Source: Uliginosibacterium sp. 31-16
GTDB lineage: Bacteria; Pseudomonadota; Gammaproteobacteria; Burkholderiales; Rhodocyclaceae
Length of the DNA stretch: 64,000 nucleotides
Assembly (NCBI RefSeq): GCF_030730865.1
Contig: NZ_JAVALZ010000001.1
Span: forward strand, 1,178,001 to 1,242,000
Reading direction: 5' to 3'
Shown: positions 44,909 through 54,700 of the stretch, piece by piece
Layout of the letters: the number at the start of each line of letters is the position of its first letter
Numbering within the stretch: position 1 is the stretch's first letter
The notes under the pieces: generated by a model
Database searches by the model: none
The model's input: the letters and a program-made list of their open reading frames with translations, nothing else
Told to the model about the DNA's origin: nothing
Made by a program: the position numbers and the translations under genes

Positions 44909-46189
44909 CTATCGCAACATGGCAAACGCAGCGTCCGCCGCTGCCAGCGTCGCGGTGATATCTGCCGCGCTGTGTGCCGCCGACACGAAACCGGCCTCGA
45001 AGGCCGAGGGGGCGAGGTAATGGCCGGCGTCCAGCATCAGGTGGAAGAAGCGGTTGAAACGCTCGCGGTCCGAGGCCATCACGTCCGCGAAGCTCTGTGG
45101 CACGTCCTGGCTGAAGTACAGGCCGAACATCGCGCCGACGGCCTGGGCCGAGAAGGCGATGCCGTGTTTGGCGGCGGCGGCGCTCATGCCTTCGGCAAAG
45201 GCACGGGTGCGTGCCGACAAGACTTCGTAGAAGCCGGGCTGACGGATCAACTTCAGCGTTGCGAGCCCGGCGGCGACCGCTACCGGGCTGCCGGACAAGG
45301 TGCCCGCCTGATACACCGTGCCCAGCGGGGCGATCTTTTCCATGATCTCGCGCTTGCCGCCAAACGCGCCGACCGGCATGCCGCCGCCGATGATCTTGCC
45401 CAGCGTGGTGAGGTCCGGCGTGATGTTGTACAAGCCCTGCACGCCTTGCAGGCCGACGCGGAAGCCGGTCATCACTTCGTCGAAGATCAGCACCGTGCCG
45501 TGCTCGGTGCACAGCGCGCGCAGGCGATCCATATAGGCTTGCGACGGGCGCACGAGGTTCATGTTGCCGGCGACCGGCTCGATGATCACGCAGGCAATCT
45601 CCTTGCCGCGCGTGGCGAAGCATTCTTCCAGTGCGGGGATGCTGTTGTAGTCCAGCACCAGGGTGTGCTTGGCGAAGTCTGCCGGTACGCCGCCGGAGGA
45701 CGGGTTGCCGAAGGTCAGGAGGCCCGAACCGGCTTTGACCAGCAGGCTGTCGGCGTGGCCGTGGTAGCAGCCCTCGAACTTGACGATGGCGTCGCGGCCG
45801 GTGAAACCGCGGGCCAGCCGGATCGCGCTCATCGTCGCCTCGGTGCCGGAAGACACGAGACGGACCATCTCGATCGAGGGCAGCAGCTCGATCAACAGCT
45901 CGGCCATCTCGATCTCGCCCTCGGTCGGCGCACCGAAACTCAGGCCATTTACCGCGGCGCGCTGCACGGCTTCAATGACTTCGGGGTGGGCGTGGCCAAG
46001 AATGGCCGGGCCCCAGGAGCCGACGTAGTCGATGTATTGCTGGCCATCGGCATCCCACACGTAGGCGCCTTGGGCGCGCTCAAGGAAGCGCGGCGTGCCG
46101 CCGACGGAACGAAAGGCGCGGACGGGCGAATTCACGCCACCGGGAATGCTGCGCTGGGCGCGGGCGAAAAGTTCGGCGTTTTTGCTCAT
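44909..46189 (-). CDS. hemL: Glutamate-1-semialdehyde 2,1-aminomutase
   Basis: 426 residues from the ATG at 46189 ([18 protein letters not shown]), the family-standard start; a longer form would read through repeat-like DNA at 46218. Class-III aminotransferase with [43 protein letters not shown] and the PLP-lysine segment [18 protein letters not shown]. It converts glutamate-1-semialdehyde to 5-aminolevulinate in the C5 heme pathway. Lies downstream of thiE (53 bp gap). Confidence 0.96.
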   Translation of the reverse strand: MSKNAELFARAQRSIPGGVNSPVRAFRSVGGTPRFLERAQGAYVWDADGQQYIDYVGSWGPAILGHAHPEVIEAVQRAAVNGLSFGAPTEGEIEMAELLIELLPSIEMVRLVSSGTEATMSAIRLARGFTGRDAIVKFEGCYHGHADSLLVKAGSGLLTFGNPSSGGVPADFAKHTLVLDYNSIPALEECFATRGKEIACVIIEPVAGNMNLVRPSQAYMDRLRALCTEHGTVLIFDEVMTGFRVGLQGVQGLYNITPDLTTLGKIIGGGMPVGAFGGKREIMEKIAPLGTVYQAGTLSGSPVAVAAGLATLKLIRQPGFYEVLSARTRAFAEGMSAAAAKHGIAFSAQAVGAMFGLYFSQDVPQSFADVMASDRERFNRFFHLMLDAGHYLAPSAFEAGFVSAAHSAADITATLAAADAAFAMLR

Positions 46190-46217
46190 CTCGGGAGTGG
46201 GAAGTCGGGAGTGGAAA

Positions 46218-46240
46218 GTAGGGTGCTCAGTGCGCACCAT
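46218..46240 (+). repeat. Half-copy of the MITE-like end (GTAGGGTGCTCAGTGCGCACC)
   Basis: Differs from 27570-27590 at two bases and is followed by AT in both places. It is in the thiE-hemL gap, preceded by a tandem GGGAGTGG-AAGTC duplication (about 46193-46216). Confidence 0.55.
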
Positions 46241-46242
46241 GA

Positions 46243-46857
46243 TTATCGGTAGAGCTCAGTGATCTTGGCGGCTTGAGCCTGCGGGTCAGCGTTCTGGTAG
46301 ATGTCGGTGATCACCGCTACCCAGTCGGCACCGGCTTCGACCAGCGGTGCGGCGTTGGCAGCGGTGATGCCGCCGATGCAGGCGACAGGGACATTGATGA
46401 ACTCCGCCTGGGCACGACTGATCAGTTCGATCGGCGCGACAGGCGCTTCGGGCTTGGTTGGCGAGGCATACATCGCGCCAAAGGCGATGTAGCTTGCCCC
46501 GCCGGACACGGCCGCGCGAGCGCGTTTGAAATCGCCGTAGCACGACACACCTATCTGCAGACGCCCGCTGGACGCGGCTTTCAGGGCACGCAGTTCTCCG
46601 TCGTCGCGGCCGATGTGCAGACCCTCGGCGTCGACGGCGAGCGCCAATTCAAGCGAATCGTTGATGATCAGGGCGACGCCCAGTTCGCGGGTCAGCGCGC
46701 GCAAGGCCTGCGCCTGTTCGAGTTTCAGCGTCGGGGTGGCGGTCTTGTGGCGATACTGCAGCACGGTGGCACCGCCAAGGATCGCGGCGCGGCTTGTCGC
46801 GACGAGACGGGCTGTGTCGTCCCAGTCGGGGGTGACAAGGTAGAGCCCGCGTTTCAC
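46243..46857 (-). CDS. thiE: Thiamine-phosphate synthase
   Basis: 204 residues from a GTG at 46857 that overlaps the thiD TGA (GTGA). Signatures: [75 protein letters not shown] and [28 protein letters not shown]-barrel enzyme joining HMP-PP and thiazole phosphate to make thiamine phosphate. Translationally coupled to thiD. Confidence 0.95.
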   Translation of the reverse strand: MKRGLYLVTPDWDDTARLVATSRAAILGGATVLQYRHKTATPTLKLEQAQALRALTRELGVALIINDSLELALAVDAEGLHIGRDDGELRALKAASSGRLQIGVSCYGDFKRARAAVSGGASYIAFGAMYASPTKPEAPVAPIELISRAQAEFINVPVACIGGITAANAAPLVEAGADWVAVITDIYQNADPQAQAAKITELYR

Positions 46858-47678
46858 GCTTCGTCCTGGGTGCAGAACCGGTTCGGGATGCTTTGGCCCA
46901 TGCCCAGGCGCCAGCTCTGCTTGAGGGTATGCCAAGTGTACTCCTGGGCGCCACGTACGGCTTCGCTGAGCTCCATGCCCTGGGCAAGCAGGGCTGCCAG
47001 TGCGGCGGAAAGGGTGTCGCCCGCACCATGCCAGGCGCCGGGCAGGCGTTCCCAGGCGTCGGTGCGCAATACGCCGGCGCCGCCGTAAAGCGTATTGATG
47101 ACTTGTGGCGTGGGTTCGCGGGCGCCGGTGAGCAGCACCTGGCCGGCGCCCATCTCGATCAGGCGACGGGCGCACTCGGCACTGGAGATCTCTTCCATGC
47201 CTTCATCCTCGGCCTCGTCTTCACCGACCACGAGACGGCGCGCGTCGGCTGTATTGATGATGACGACTCCAGACAGTGGCAGCAGCAATTCACAGATGGC
47301 TCCCAGCATTTCTTCGTCGGCCAGCGGATCGGCGCTGTTGCGCAGTTCGGCATCAAAGACCACCGGGATGTCCGGGTAGTCGGCCAGTACATCGGCAATT
47401 TCGGTGATGTTGTCCACGCTGACCAGCTGGCCGATCTTGAAGGCATGCACCGGGATGTCTTCGAGCAAAGCCCGGGCCTGATCGGCGACCCAGTCACCAT
47501 CGGTCGCCGAAATCCCTTCGATGCGCGAGGTATCCTGTACGGCATAGCCGGTAATCACCGACAATGGGTGCGCGCCAAACGCCGCGATGGTCAGCACGTC
47601 ACCCTGCAGGCCTCCGCCCCCGGTAGGATCGGCGGCGGCAAAAGTGAGAACGACGGGAGGAGTGCTGGGACCAGGCAT
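46854..47678 (-). CDS. thiD: Hydroxymethylpyrimidine/phosphomethylpyrimidine kinase
   Basis: 274 residues from the ATG at 47678. Ribokinase-like: VLTFAAADPTGGGGLQGDVLTIAAFG, HPLSVITGYAVQDT, HAFKIGQLVS, IPVVFDAELRN and the anion-hole GAGDTLSAALAALLAQG. One oddity is the Gly-rich motif ADPTGGGGLQGD in place of the usual SDPSGGAGIQAD. It phosphorylates HMP twice for thiamine synthesis. No TPP riboswitch is visible upstream. The leader region 47679-48029 (351 bp) shows no gene; it has a short inverted word TTTGGTAT-N7-ATACAAA near 47837. Confidence 0.9.
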   Translation of the reverse strand: MPGPSTPPVVLTFAAADPTGGGGLQGDVLTIAAFGAHPLSVITGYAVQDTSRIEGISATDGDWVADQARALLEDIPVHAFKIGQLVSVDNITEIADVLADYPDIPVVFDAELRNSADPLADEEMLGAICELLLPLSGVVIINTADARRLVVGEDEAEDEGMEEISSAECARRLIEMGAGQVLLTGAREPTPQVINTLYGGAGVLRTDAWERLPGAWHGAGDTLSAALAALLAQGMELSEAVRGAQEYTWHTLKQSWRLGMGQSIPNRFCTQDEA

Positions 47679-48029
47679 GGCGGAAGGGATCAATGAAGGG
47701 GCTCCGCAGGGTTGCGGCGCTTCAAGTTTAACCGATAACGGCTTGGCCCCGGCTGTTGCGGGACGGCCACAAACGGCGTACGGATAATCCCGCACATGAG
47801 CGGCAAATTGCCATCTGCAGCCTTGCAGGCTTGCAAGTTTGGTATATTTGCCATACAAACATGCAGCGTACGGTTCCGAATAGAGTAATTACCGGAAAGC
47901 CGGACCCCGGTGAGAACCCGCAAGGTTTGTCCTGAATCGGGTGCCAGGGCATCCGCATCGGGTACGCTGTGCGAATAATTTCCATACTGTCATCACCGGA
48001 TGTGCAGGTGGCTTGAGAGGAGTTGCACG

Positions 48030-48431
48030 TTGGCAGACAGAGCTGATGCTTCCGGCACCAAGGTGATGGTGATTGACGATAGCAATACCATTCGCCGCAG
48101 CGCGGAGATTTTTCTGGCCCAGGCCGGCTATCAGGTGCTGCTGGCTGAAGATGGCTTCGATGCACTGGCGAAAATTGCCGATCACCACCCCGACCTGATC
48201 TTTGTCGATATCATGATGCCGCGTCTGGATGGCTATCAGACCTGTGCATTGATCAAGAAAAACCCGAAGTTCGCGGCGACGCCGGTGATCATGCTGTCTT
48301 CGAAAGACGGCCTGTTTGACCGGGCGCGGGGCCGCATGGTCGGTTCCGATGAGTATCTGACCAAACCCTTTACGAAAGACAGTTTGCTCAAGGCCGTGTC
48401 TGCACACATGGCTCTCCGTGAACAACGCTGA
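48030..48431 (+). CDS. pilG: Twitching motility response regulator PilG
   Basis: 133 residues from a TTG at 48030, eight bases after GAGAGGAG; an alternative ATG at 48066 would remove the first strand. Single receiver domain: VMVIDDSNTIRRSAEIFLAQAG, phospho-acceptor Asp in LIFVDIMMPRLDGYQT, and LSSKDGLFDRARG ... YLTKPF. A CheY-like protein that stimulates pilus extension. First gene of the pilG-H-I-J-L chemosensory operon. Confidence 0.92.
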   Translation: MADRADASGTKVMVIDDSNTIRRSAEIFLAQAGYQVLLAEDGFDALAKIADHHPDLIFVDIMMPRLDGYQTCALIKKNPKFAATPVIMLSSKDGLFDRARGRMVGSDEYLTKPFTKDSLLKAVSAHMALREQR

Positions 48432-48456
48432 CATATTCACTGTTTGAGGTTCCAGC

Positions 48457-48822
48457 ATGGCAATCAAGAAAATCCTGGTCGTTGATGACTCTCCTACCGA
48501 GCGTTTTGCGCTGATCGAATACCTGTCGAAACAGGGCTTCTCGGTGGTTACTGCTGATAATGGTGAAGAAGGCGTGGTCAAGGCCAAGGCCGAGATCCCC
48601 GATCTGATCCTGATGGATGTGGTGATGCCTGGCATCAACGGCTATCAGGCCACTCGCACCATCTCGCGCGAAGAAACCACGCGCCATATCCCGATCATCA
48701 TGACCACCAGCAAGGATCAGGAAACTGACAAGATCTGGGGCATGCGTCAGGGCGCCTTTGACTACATGACCAAGCCGCTCGATCTGGAAGAGCTGCTGCG
48801 CAAAATCCAGGCGATCGGTTGA
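48457..48822 (+). CDS. pilH: Twitching motility response regulator PilH
   Basis: 121 residues. Receiver domain only: KILVVDDSPTERFALIEYLSKQG, LILMDVVMPGINGYQATRTI and TTSKDQETDKIWGMRQGAFDYMTKPL. The CheY-like counterpart of PilG that promotes pilus retraction or acts as a phosphate sink. Follows pilG after 25 bp. Confidence 0.92.
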   Translation: MAIKKILVVDDSPTERFALIEYLSKQGFSVVTADNGEEGVVKAKAEIPDLILMDVVMPGINGYQATRTISREETTRHIPIIMTTSKDQETDKIWGMRQGAFDYMTKPLDLEELLRKIQAIG

Positions 48823-48845
48823 TCGTCCACAAGGGAGTCTGTTGA

Positions 48846-49367
48846 ATGGCCAAGCGCATCAGTCTGCGGGAGTTTCAACAGGATCTGACCAAGCGGCTCG
48901 CGGAGATGAGCAGCTCCAACCGCCGTTCGGCGCTGTTGGCGGTGGTTGCCGGTTCGGAGAACTGGCTGGTCGACCTTTCGGATGCAGGCGAAATCATTGC
49001 CGCGCCCAGCCTGACCGAGGTACCGCTGACCCGCAACTGGTTCCGCGGGCTCGCCAACGTCCGCGGCAATCTGTTCAGCGTGGTTGATCTGGCTGCTTTC
49101 TGTGGTGAAACGCCACCGCCACTGACCAATGATTCGCGCATGATGCTGATCGGCGCCAAGCACGGCTTGCATACCGCGTTGCTGGTGTCCCGTGCCCTGG
49201 GTTTGCGCAATCCCGACGACTTCGAGGTGGATGAGGGCTTTACGGATACCCGGCCGTGGATCGGCGCTGCGTTGCGCGACCATCAGAACCGTTTGTGGAA
49301 GCGCCTGATCGTACGCCCTTTGCTGGCCGATCCGCGCTTTCTCGACGCCAGTGCGGACCTTCGCTGA
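48846..49367 (+). CDS. pilI: CheW-like adaptor PilI
   Basis: 173 residues. CheW fold: LAVVAGSENWLVDLSDAGEII, VPLTRNWFRGLANVRGNLFSVVDLAAF, and RALGLRNPDDFEV. It couples the receptor PilJ to the kinase PilL. Starts 23 bp after pilH. The next gene follows after about 96 bp. Confidence 0.9.
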   Translation: MAKRISLREFQQDLTKRLAEMSSSNRRSALLAVVAGSENWLVDLSDAGEIIAAPSLTEVPLTRNWFRGLANVRGNLFSVVDLAAFCGETPPPLTNDSRMMLIGAKHGLHTALLVSRALGLRNPDDFEVDEGFTDTRPWIGAALRDHQNRLWKRLIVRPLLADPRFLDASADLR

Positions 49368-49463
49368 AATGAATTCAAACCTGACGCACCAGCCCCGTTG
49401 CTCGTACGTTTGCAGCACACATAACAAAGATACCCAACGCCCGTACCATATCGGAGCACTCGC

Positions 49464-51608
49464 ATGGCACTGAAACTTCCTGGCTTCCTCAAGCGTCTCA
49501 AGGCCAATTCGGCCAATTCTGACAATACCGTCATGGACAGCCGCGCGACCATGGTCGAAGCAGGGGGGGCAACGGCCCCTGCAGCGCGGCGTAAGCTGTG
49601 GCTGATCGGCGGCAAGACGCTGAACGAGCAGATGCGGTCCATCGGCGGGTTGTTTGCGCTGGCGTTGCTGATCACTGTGGCCCTGACCGTGTTGCAGATC
49701 CGCTCTGCGTCGCAGGGTACTGCGTTCGTGTCGGCGGCAGGTCAGATGGCCACGCTCTCGCAGATTCTTGCCAAGGCTTCGCAGCAGGCGGTGACGACGG
49801 GGCGTACCGGCTTCTCCGAACTGAAGGACAGTCGTGACGCGTTCGCTACCTTGCTCAAGACCATCACCGAGGGTGGTGACGTCAATGGCATCAGCGTGCC
49901 GAGCACGCCGGGTTCGGCCAAACCGCAACTGGCAGAGGTTGCCGAGATCTGGAGCAAGATCCTGAAAGAGGCCGACGATGTGGCCAAACAGCAGGAGCAG
50001 ATCAATCGTCTGGGCAAGGCAGTTGCCAATATCAACAGCACGAACGCTCAGCTGCTCGACTTTGCCGAGCAGGTGGCGCGCGCAAAACTTGAAGGTCATG
50101 GTTCTGCACGTGACATTGAGACGGCCAACCAGATCGTGATGTTGTCGCAGCGTATGGCTAAAAACGCCAACGCCTTGCTGGCCGCCGAATCGGTTGACCC
50201 GGAAGTGATCTTCCTGCTGGGACGTGATTCCAACTCTTTCAACGACTTGCTTGAACAGCTGACCGAGAGCACGACGGACGCCAATACCATGCAGAAGCTG
50301 GAGAGCCTCAAGCTCTTCGGTGCACGCCACCAGATCGCGGTCGGCGGTATTCTGGCCAACGTGCAGCCGCTGCTGACGGCAAAGCGCGCCGGTGTGACCG
50401 TGTTCCAGGAATCCGGCAAGCTGCTCGACGCGATCAACGAATTGTCTGCCGCCTATAACAAAGCGTTCACGGGTATCAACTGGCGCATCCTCGGTATCCT
50501 GATCTTTGGACCGATCGCTCTGTTGCTGCTGGCCGGTCTGGTATGGGTGTACAACAACGACTTGGCGTCACGGCGTGACGAGGCAGACCGTCAGCGCCTT
50601 TCGGCTGAAGCCGACAAGAACAACACCCAGCAGGCCATTTTGCGCCTGATGAATGAAATGGGTGACTTGGCTGACGGTGACTTGACGATTCGTGCAACCG
50701 TTACCGAAGACGTGACCGGCGCCATCGCCGACTCGGTGAACTACACGATTGAAGAACTCTCCGTGCTGGTGCGCCGAATCAATGATGCGGCGGGTCGCGT
50801 GACCATTGCTTCTGAGTCCGCCCAGCGCATTTCGGGCGAACTGCTTGACGCTTCCGAGCGTCAATCGCGTGAAATTACCCAGGCCGGTTCGCAGGTTCAG
50901 GAAATGGCCCGCTCGATGACCGCCGTATCCGGCAGCGCTCTGCAGACTGCGCAGGTGGCCCGCCGTTCGCTGGAAGCTGCGCGCAAGGGTGCCGACGCGG
51001 TGCAGAACTCGATCAAGGGTATGAACGAAATCCGCGAGCAGATCCAGGAAACCTCCAAACGGATCAAGCGCCTTGGTGAGTCCTCGCAGGAGATCGGTGA
51101 AATCGTGGAACTGATTTCCGACATTACCGAGCAGACGAACGTACTGGCACTTAACGCTGCCATTCAGGCAGCATCCGCAGGTGAAGCCGGTCGCGGTTTT
51201 ACGGTGGTTGCGGAAGAAGTGCAGCGCCTCGCAGAACGTTCTGCCGAAGCGACCAAGCAGATTGCGGCGATCGTGAAGACCATTCAGACGGATACGGGGG
51301 ATGCCGTGGCCGCTATGGAAAACTCGACCCGTGGTGTGGTGGAAGGAGCCAAGCTGTCTGATGCGGCCGGTCAGGCCCTGTCCGAGATCGGCGACGTGTC
51401 GGTGGAAATGGCGACGCTGGTTGAAAAGATTTCGTCCGATACGCAGCGTCAGGCCAACGTGGCAACCGAAGTGTCGGAAGCCATGCGCGGGATTCTGTCG
51501 ATCAACGAATCGACGACCCGTGGCACCCAGCAGTCCGCGATCTCGATTGGTCAGCTTGCTGATCTGGCTGTCGAACTCAAGGGTTCGGTGTCTGGCTTCA
51601 AGGTGTGA
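49464..51608 (+). CDS. pilJ: Methyl-accepting chemotaxis protein PilJ
   Basis: 714 residues. Transmembrane segment 1 at about 55-75 ([19 protein letters not shown]) and segment 2 at about 343-367 ([20 protein letters not shown]) flank a periplasmic PilJ-type helical sensor region. HAMP and signalling domains follow, with the hairpin tip [20 protein letters not shown] and [19 protein letters not shown]. In other bacteria PilJ senses pilus or surface cues. No CheR (pilK) or CheB gene is found next to it in this window. Confidence 0.93.
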   Translation: MALKLPGFLKRLKANSANSDNTVMDSRATMVEAGGATAPAARRKLWLIGGKTLNEQMRSIGGLFALALLITVALTVLQIRSASQGTAFVSAAGQMATLSQILAKASQQAVTTGRTGFSELKDSRDAFATLLKTITEGGDVNGISVPSTPGSAKPQLAEVAEIWSKILKEADDVAKQQEQINRLGKAVANINSTNAQLLDFAEQVARAKLEGHGSARDIETANQIVMLSQRMAKNANALLAAESVDPEVIFLLGRDSNSFNDLLEQLTESTTDANTMQKLESLKLFGARHQIAVGGILANVQPLLTAKRAGVTVFQESGKLLDAINELSAAYNKAFTGINWRILGILIFGPIALLLLAGLVWVYNNDLASRRDEADRQRLSAEADKNNTQQAILRLMNEMGDLADGDLTIRATVTEDVTGAIADSVNYTIEELSVLVRRINDAAGRVTIASESAQRISGELLDASERQSREITQAGSQVQEMARSMTAVSGSALQTAQVARRSLEAARKGADAVQNSIKGMNEIREQIQETSKRIKRLGESSQEIGEIVELISDITEQTNVLALNAAIQAASAGEAGRGFTVVAEEVQRLAERSAEATKQIAAIVKTIQTDTGDAVAAMENSTRGVVEGAKLSDAAGQALSEIGDVSVEMATLVEKISSDTQRQANVATEVSEAMRGILSINESTTRGTQQSAISIGQLADLAVELKGSVSGFKV

Positions 51609-51615
51609 TGAATGG

Positions 51616-51640
51616 GTTGTGCAGCCGCCGGTTGCACAAC
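51616..51640 (+). other. Stem-loop 1 between pilJ and pilL
   Basis: GTTGTGCA / TGCACAAC, eight perfect pairs with a nine-base loop, directly after the pilJ stop. No T-tract follows. It may stabilise the mRNA 3' end or reduce read-through into pilL. Confidence 0.55.
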
Positions 51641-51649
51641 TTCCTCCCC

Positions 51650-51666
51650 CCGGCCCTCAGGGCCGG
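51650..51666 (+). other. Stem-loop 2 between pilJ and pilL
   Basis: CCGGCCC / GGGCCGG with a three-base loop, about 40 bp before the pilL start codon at 51706. Tandem with stem-loop 1. Confidence 0.5.
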
Positions 51667-51705
51667 CTCGTGGTGGCCGTGCCGCGTCTCCTCAAGAGGC
51701 AATAG

Positions 51706-54700
51706 ATGAGCCTGAATAACGATTTTGATGTGGGTCCACTGACTTGGGTGAAGGGCGAGATCGACGCCGCGCTGAATGCTGCGCGGGACCGTCTCACCGA
51801 AGTACAAGCCGATCCGAGCCAGCGTGAGCCTCTGCGCTTTGCCCAGAGCCATGTACACCAAGCCAGTGGTGCCTTGTCCATTGTTGGTCTGGACGGTGTG
51901 TCGCAGTTTGCTGAAGCTGTGGACAAGCTGCTTTCTGCGCTGGCTGCCAACGAAGTGGCGATGTCGCCAGAGCTGCTGGCACTGGCGCTGCGCAGCGTCG
52001 GCATGCTCGGCAACTATATCAACGAGATTTCTGCGGGTGCTCCGCATCAGCCTCTGCGCTTGTTCCCGGCCTATCAGGAACTGGTCGCTGCGCGCGGTGG
52101 TGAAGCGCCACTGCCGAGCGAGCTTTTCTTCCCGGACCTGAGCGTGCGTCCGCAGCTTGCCAGCACGGATGCCATCGCACCGGAACGTGCCGCACATGAA
52201 TTGCGTGTGTTGCGCGGACGTTTTGAAAAAGGCCTGCTCAACTGGCTGCGCAAACCGCAGGAAGTGGCGGGTCCCCAGGAGATGCTCAGCGCCGTGCAGC
52301 GCATTGAGCAGATTCAGGCCTTGCCCGCGACGCGTGCCTTCTGGTGGGCGTCGATCGCCTTTTTTGAAGGTCTGACGGCGCAAGCCATTCCCGCGGATCG
52401 CCCGGCCCAGCGTTTGTGCCGGCGCATCGACACGCAGATGAAGCGCCTGCTCGAAGGTTCGCAGATCGTCGCCGAGCGTCTGGTGCGGGATGTGCTGTAT
52501 TTCGTGGCAACTGCGCGCATTGACTCGCAGCATGCCGACGCTGTGCGCAGTACCTATGGTCTGGATCGCATCCTGCCGTCGCCGGATGTTGAACTCTCCG
52601 ACACCCTGCGCCAGCCCTTTGTGTTGCGGGTACGGGAGACGCTGGAGCAGGCCAAGGATTGCTGGAATCGTTTCTGCGCCGGCGCTGCCGTTGCGCTGCC
52701 GCAATTCCAGGAGCAGCTCCTCGAACTGGGCAAGCGTGTCGAGCCGATGCGGCTGGCCCAGGTCAATCGTCTGCTCGTGGCCTTGGCAGAAAGCATCGTC
52801 TGGCTGCGTGCCGACCCCTTGCGCCTGAGCGACGACCTGTCGATGGAAATTGCCACCGGTCTGCTGGTGATCGAACAGGCCGCCGAATCGCCGAATGCTG
52901 ATCCGGCCCTGTTGCGTCGCCAGGTTGACCTGCTGTGTGTCCAGTTCTCCGGCCGCTGTCGCGGCGATGTCGTTCCCGAGCTTGATCTGACGCCTTTTGG
53001 CGAGGCCTCACGGCGCGCTCAGGAACGTCTGTTCTTCAATCAATTGGCGCGTGAGATCCTGACCAATCTTGGTCAGATCGAACAGACCCTGGATGGTTTC
53101 TTCCGCAATCCCGCGCAGCGGGATGCACTGCCAGGTCTGGCTGGGCCGCTCAAGCAGATTGAGGGGGCATTTGCCGTACTTGGCGAGCAGAAAGCCGTCA
53201 CACTGGTGCGTGATAATGCAGCAGCAATAGCCCGTTTTGCCGAAGCCACGGATGCACCGGCCCAGGAAGAACTCGACGAAGTGGCCCATCAGCTCTCCGC
53301 GCTGGGCTTCTATGTTGATGCACTAAAAACGGGGGCCGCGCGTCTAGATGATTTCCTCAACCCGTCGAGCACACGTATCGATGAAGAGGTCGTCGCGGCC
53401 GCCACTACTACTGTTGAGGCACAACTGCAGCGCGAAACGCGCGAAACCCACAATCTGGTCGAGGCGCTCAAGGAAGCGCCTGAAGACCAGTTCCTGCGTG
53501 ATCAACTGGTCAGCAGTCTGGAGGCCATCCGCGAGGACGCCCAGCTGGTTGCGGATACCGGTCTGGAGCAGAAGGCCAAGGACGCGCTGGCCAGCCTGAA
53601 GTCGGGCGAGGCAACCCAGGAAACGCTGGCTGAAACTTTCGCAAGCGTGGTACCGGCGCTTGCGCCACAGCCTTCCGAAGAAACGGCACGCCTGATGGCT
53701 GCCAGCAACGAGGAGCTGGATGCCGAGCTGCTGGGAATTTTCCTTGAAGAAGCACACGAGGTGCTGGAAACCATTGCCGAGCATCGCAACAAGGTTGTTG
53801 CGGAGCCGCATGATTTCGAGTCACTGACGACGGTACGGCGTGGTTTCCATACGCTCAAGGGTAGTAGCCGCATGGTGGGTCTGACCGATTTCTCCGAAGC
53901 AGCCCGCTTTGTGGAAATGGCCATGAACCGCTGGCTGCAGCTGGAGAAGGACGCCGATGCCAGTCTGATTGCAATGCTTGATAACGCCTGTCTGCTGTTT
54001 GGGGCATGGGTGGAGCAGCTTGAGACCGGCGGTGGCTTGTGGCGCGATGCCACAGCCCTGACTGCGCAGGCGCAGAATCTGCTGGGCGCGCTTGATAGCC
54101 CCGCAGATGAGATGAACACACCGGCAGCGGCGGTGGGCGCAGCGGCGTCGGTTGCCGGCGCGGTAGCTGAACCTGTGTTCACCGATGAGTTGCAGGAGGC
54201 CATGGCGCCGGCCGTTGAGGCGGGCTCGGAGCTGGATCTGACCAGCACCCTGATGGAGCTGGATCTGGCGGCCCTGTCTTCAGGTGAGCAGATTCACACT
54301 GAAGTTGATCTGGCCGTGACTGATTTTGAAGGTGACGCACTGCGCATCTTCACCTCCGAATTCGGTGAACAGGCGGGTGGCGCAGAAGCGGAAGCACTGG
54401 CTGCGCGTTTTGAAGCACCGCAGACGCCGTCTTCCCTTGATCCTGTTGCAACGGCGCCCGATCTGCTGGATTTCGAACTGGATGATCTTGACGCAGAAGT
54501 CGAGGCGCCGCCCGCTGCCTCACCGGCTGCAGCAGCGACTGGCGATGTGCCCGTCGCTCTGGATCTGGATTTTGGTGACGACGATATCGACACGAGCTCT
54601 CCTGCTGAGCCTGTGGCGATGGAGGTTGCCGAGCTGGACCTGACCAGCTCCATGGTGAATACCCAGCTTGAAGCCATGATGAATGGCGACAGTCTCGGCG

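Noticed and set aside
44909..46240. Longer hemL reading from 46240
   Set aside because: The extra 17 residues derive from repeat-like DNA; the conserved N-terminus begins at 46189.
47679..48029. TPP riboswitch upstream of thiD or cyclic-di-GMP riboswitch upstream of pilG
   Set aside because: No conserved CUGAGA or GCCAGCG-type thi-box and no cyclic-di-GMP aptamer core could be found on either strand.
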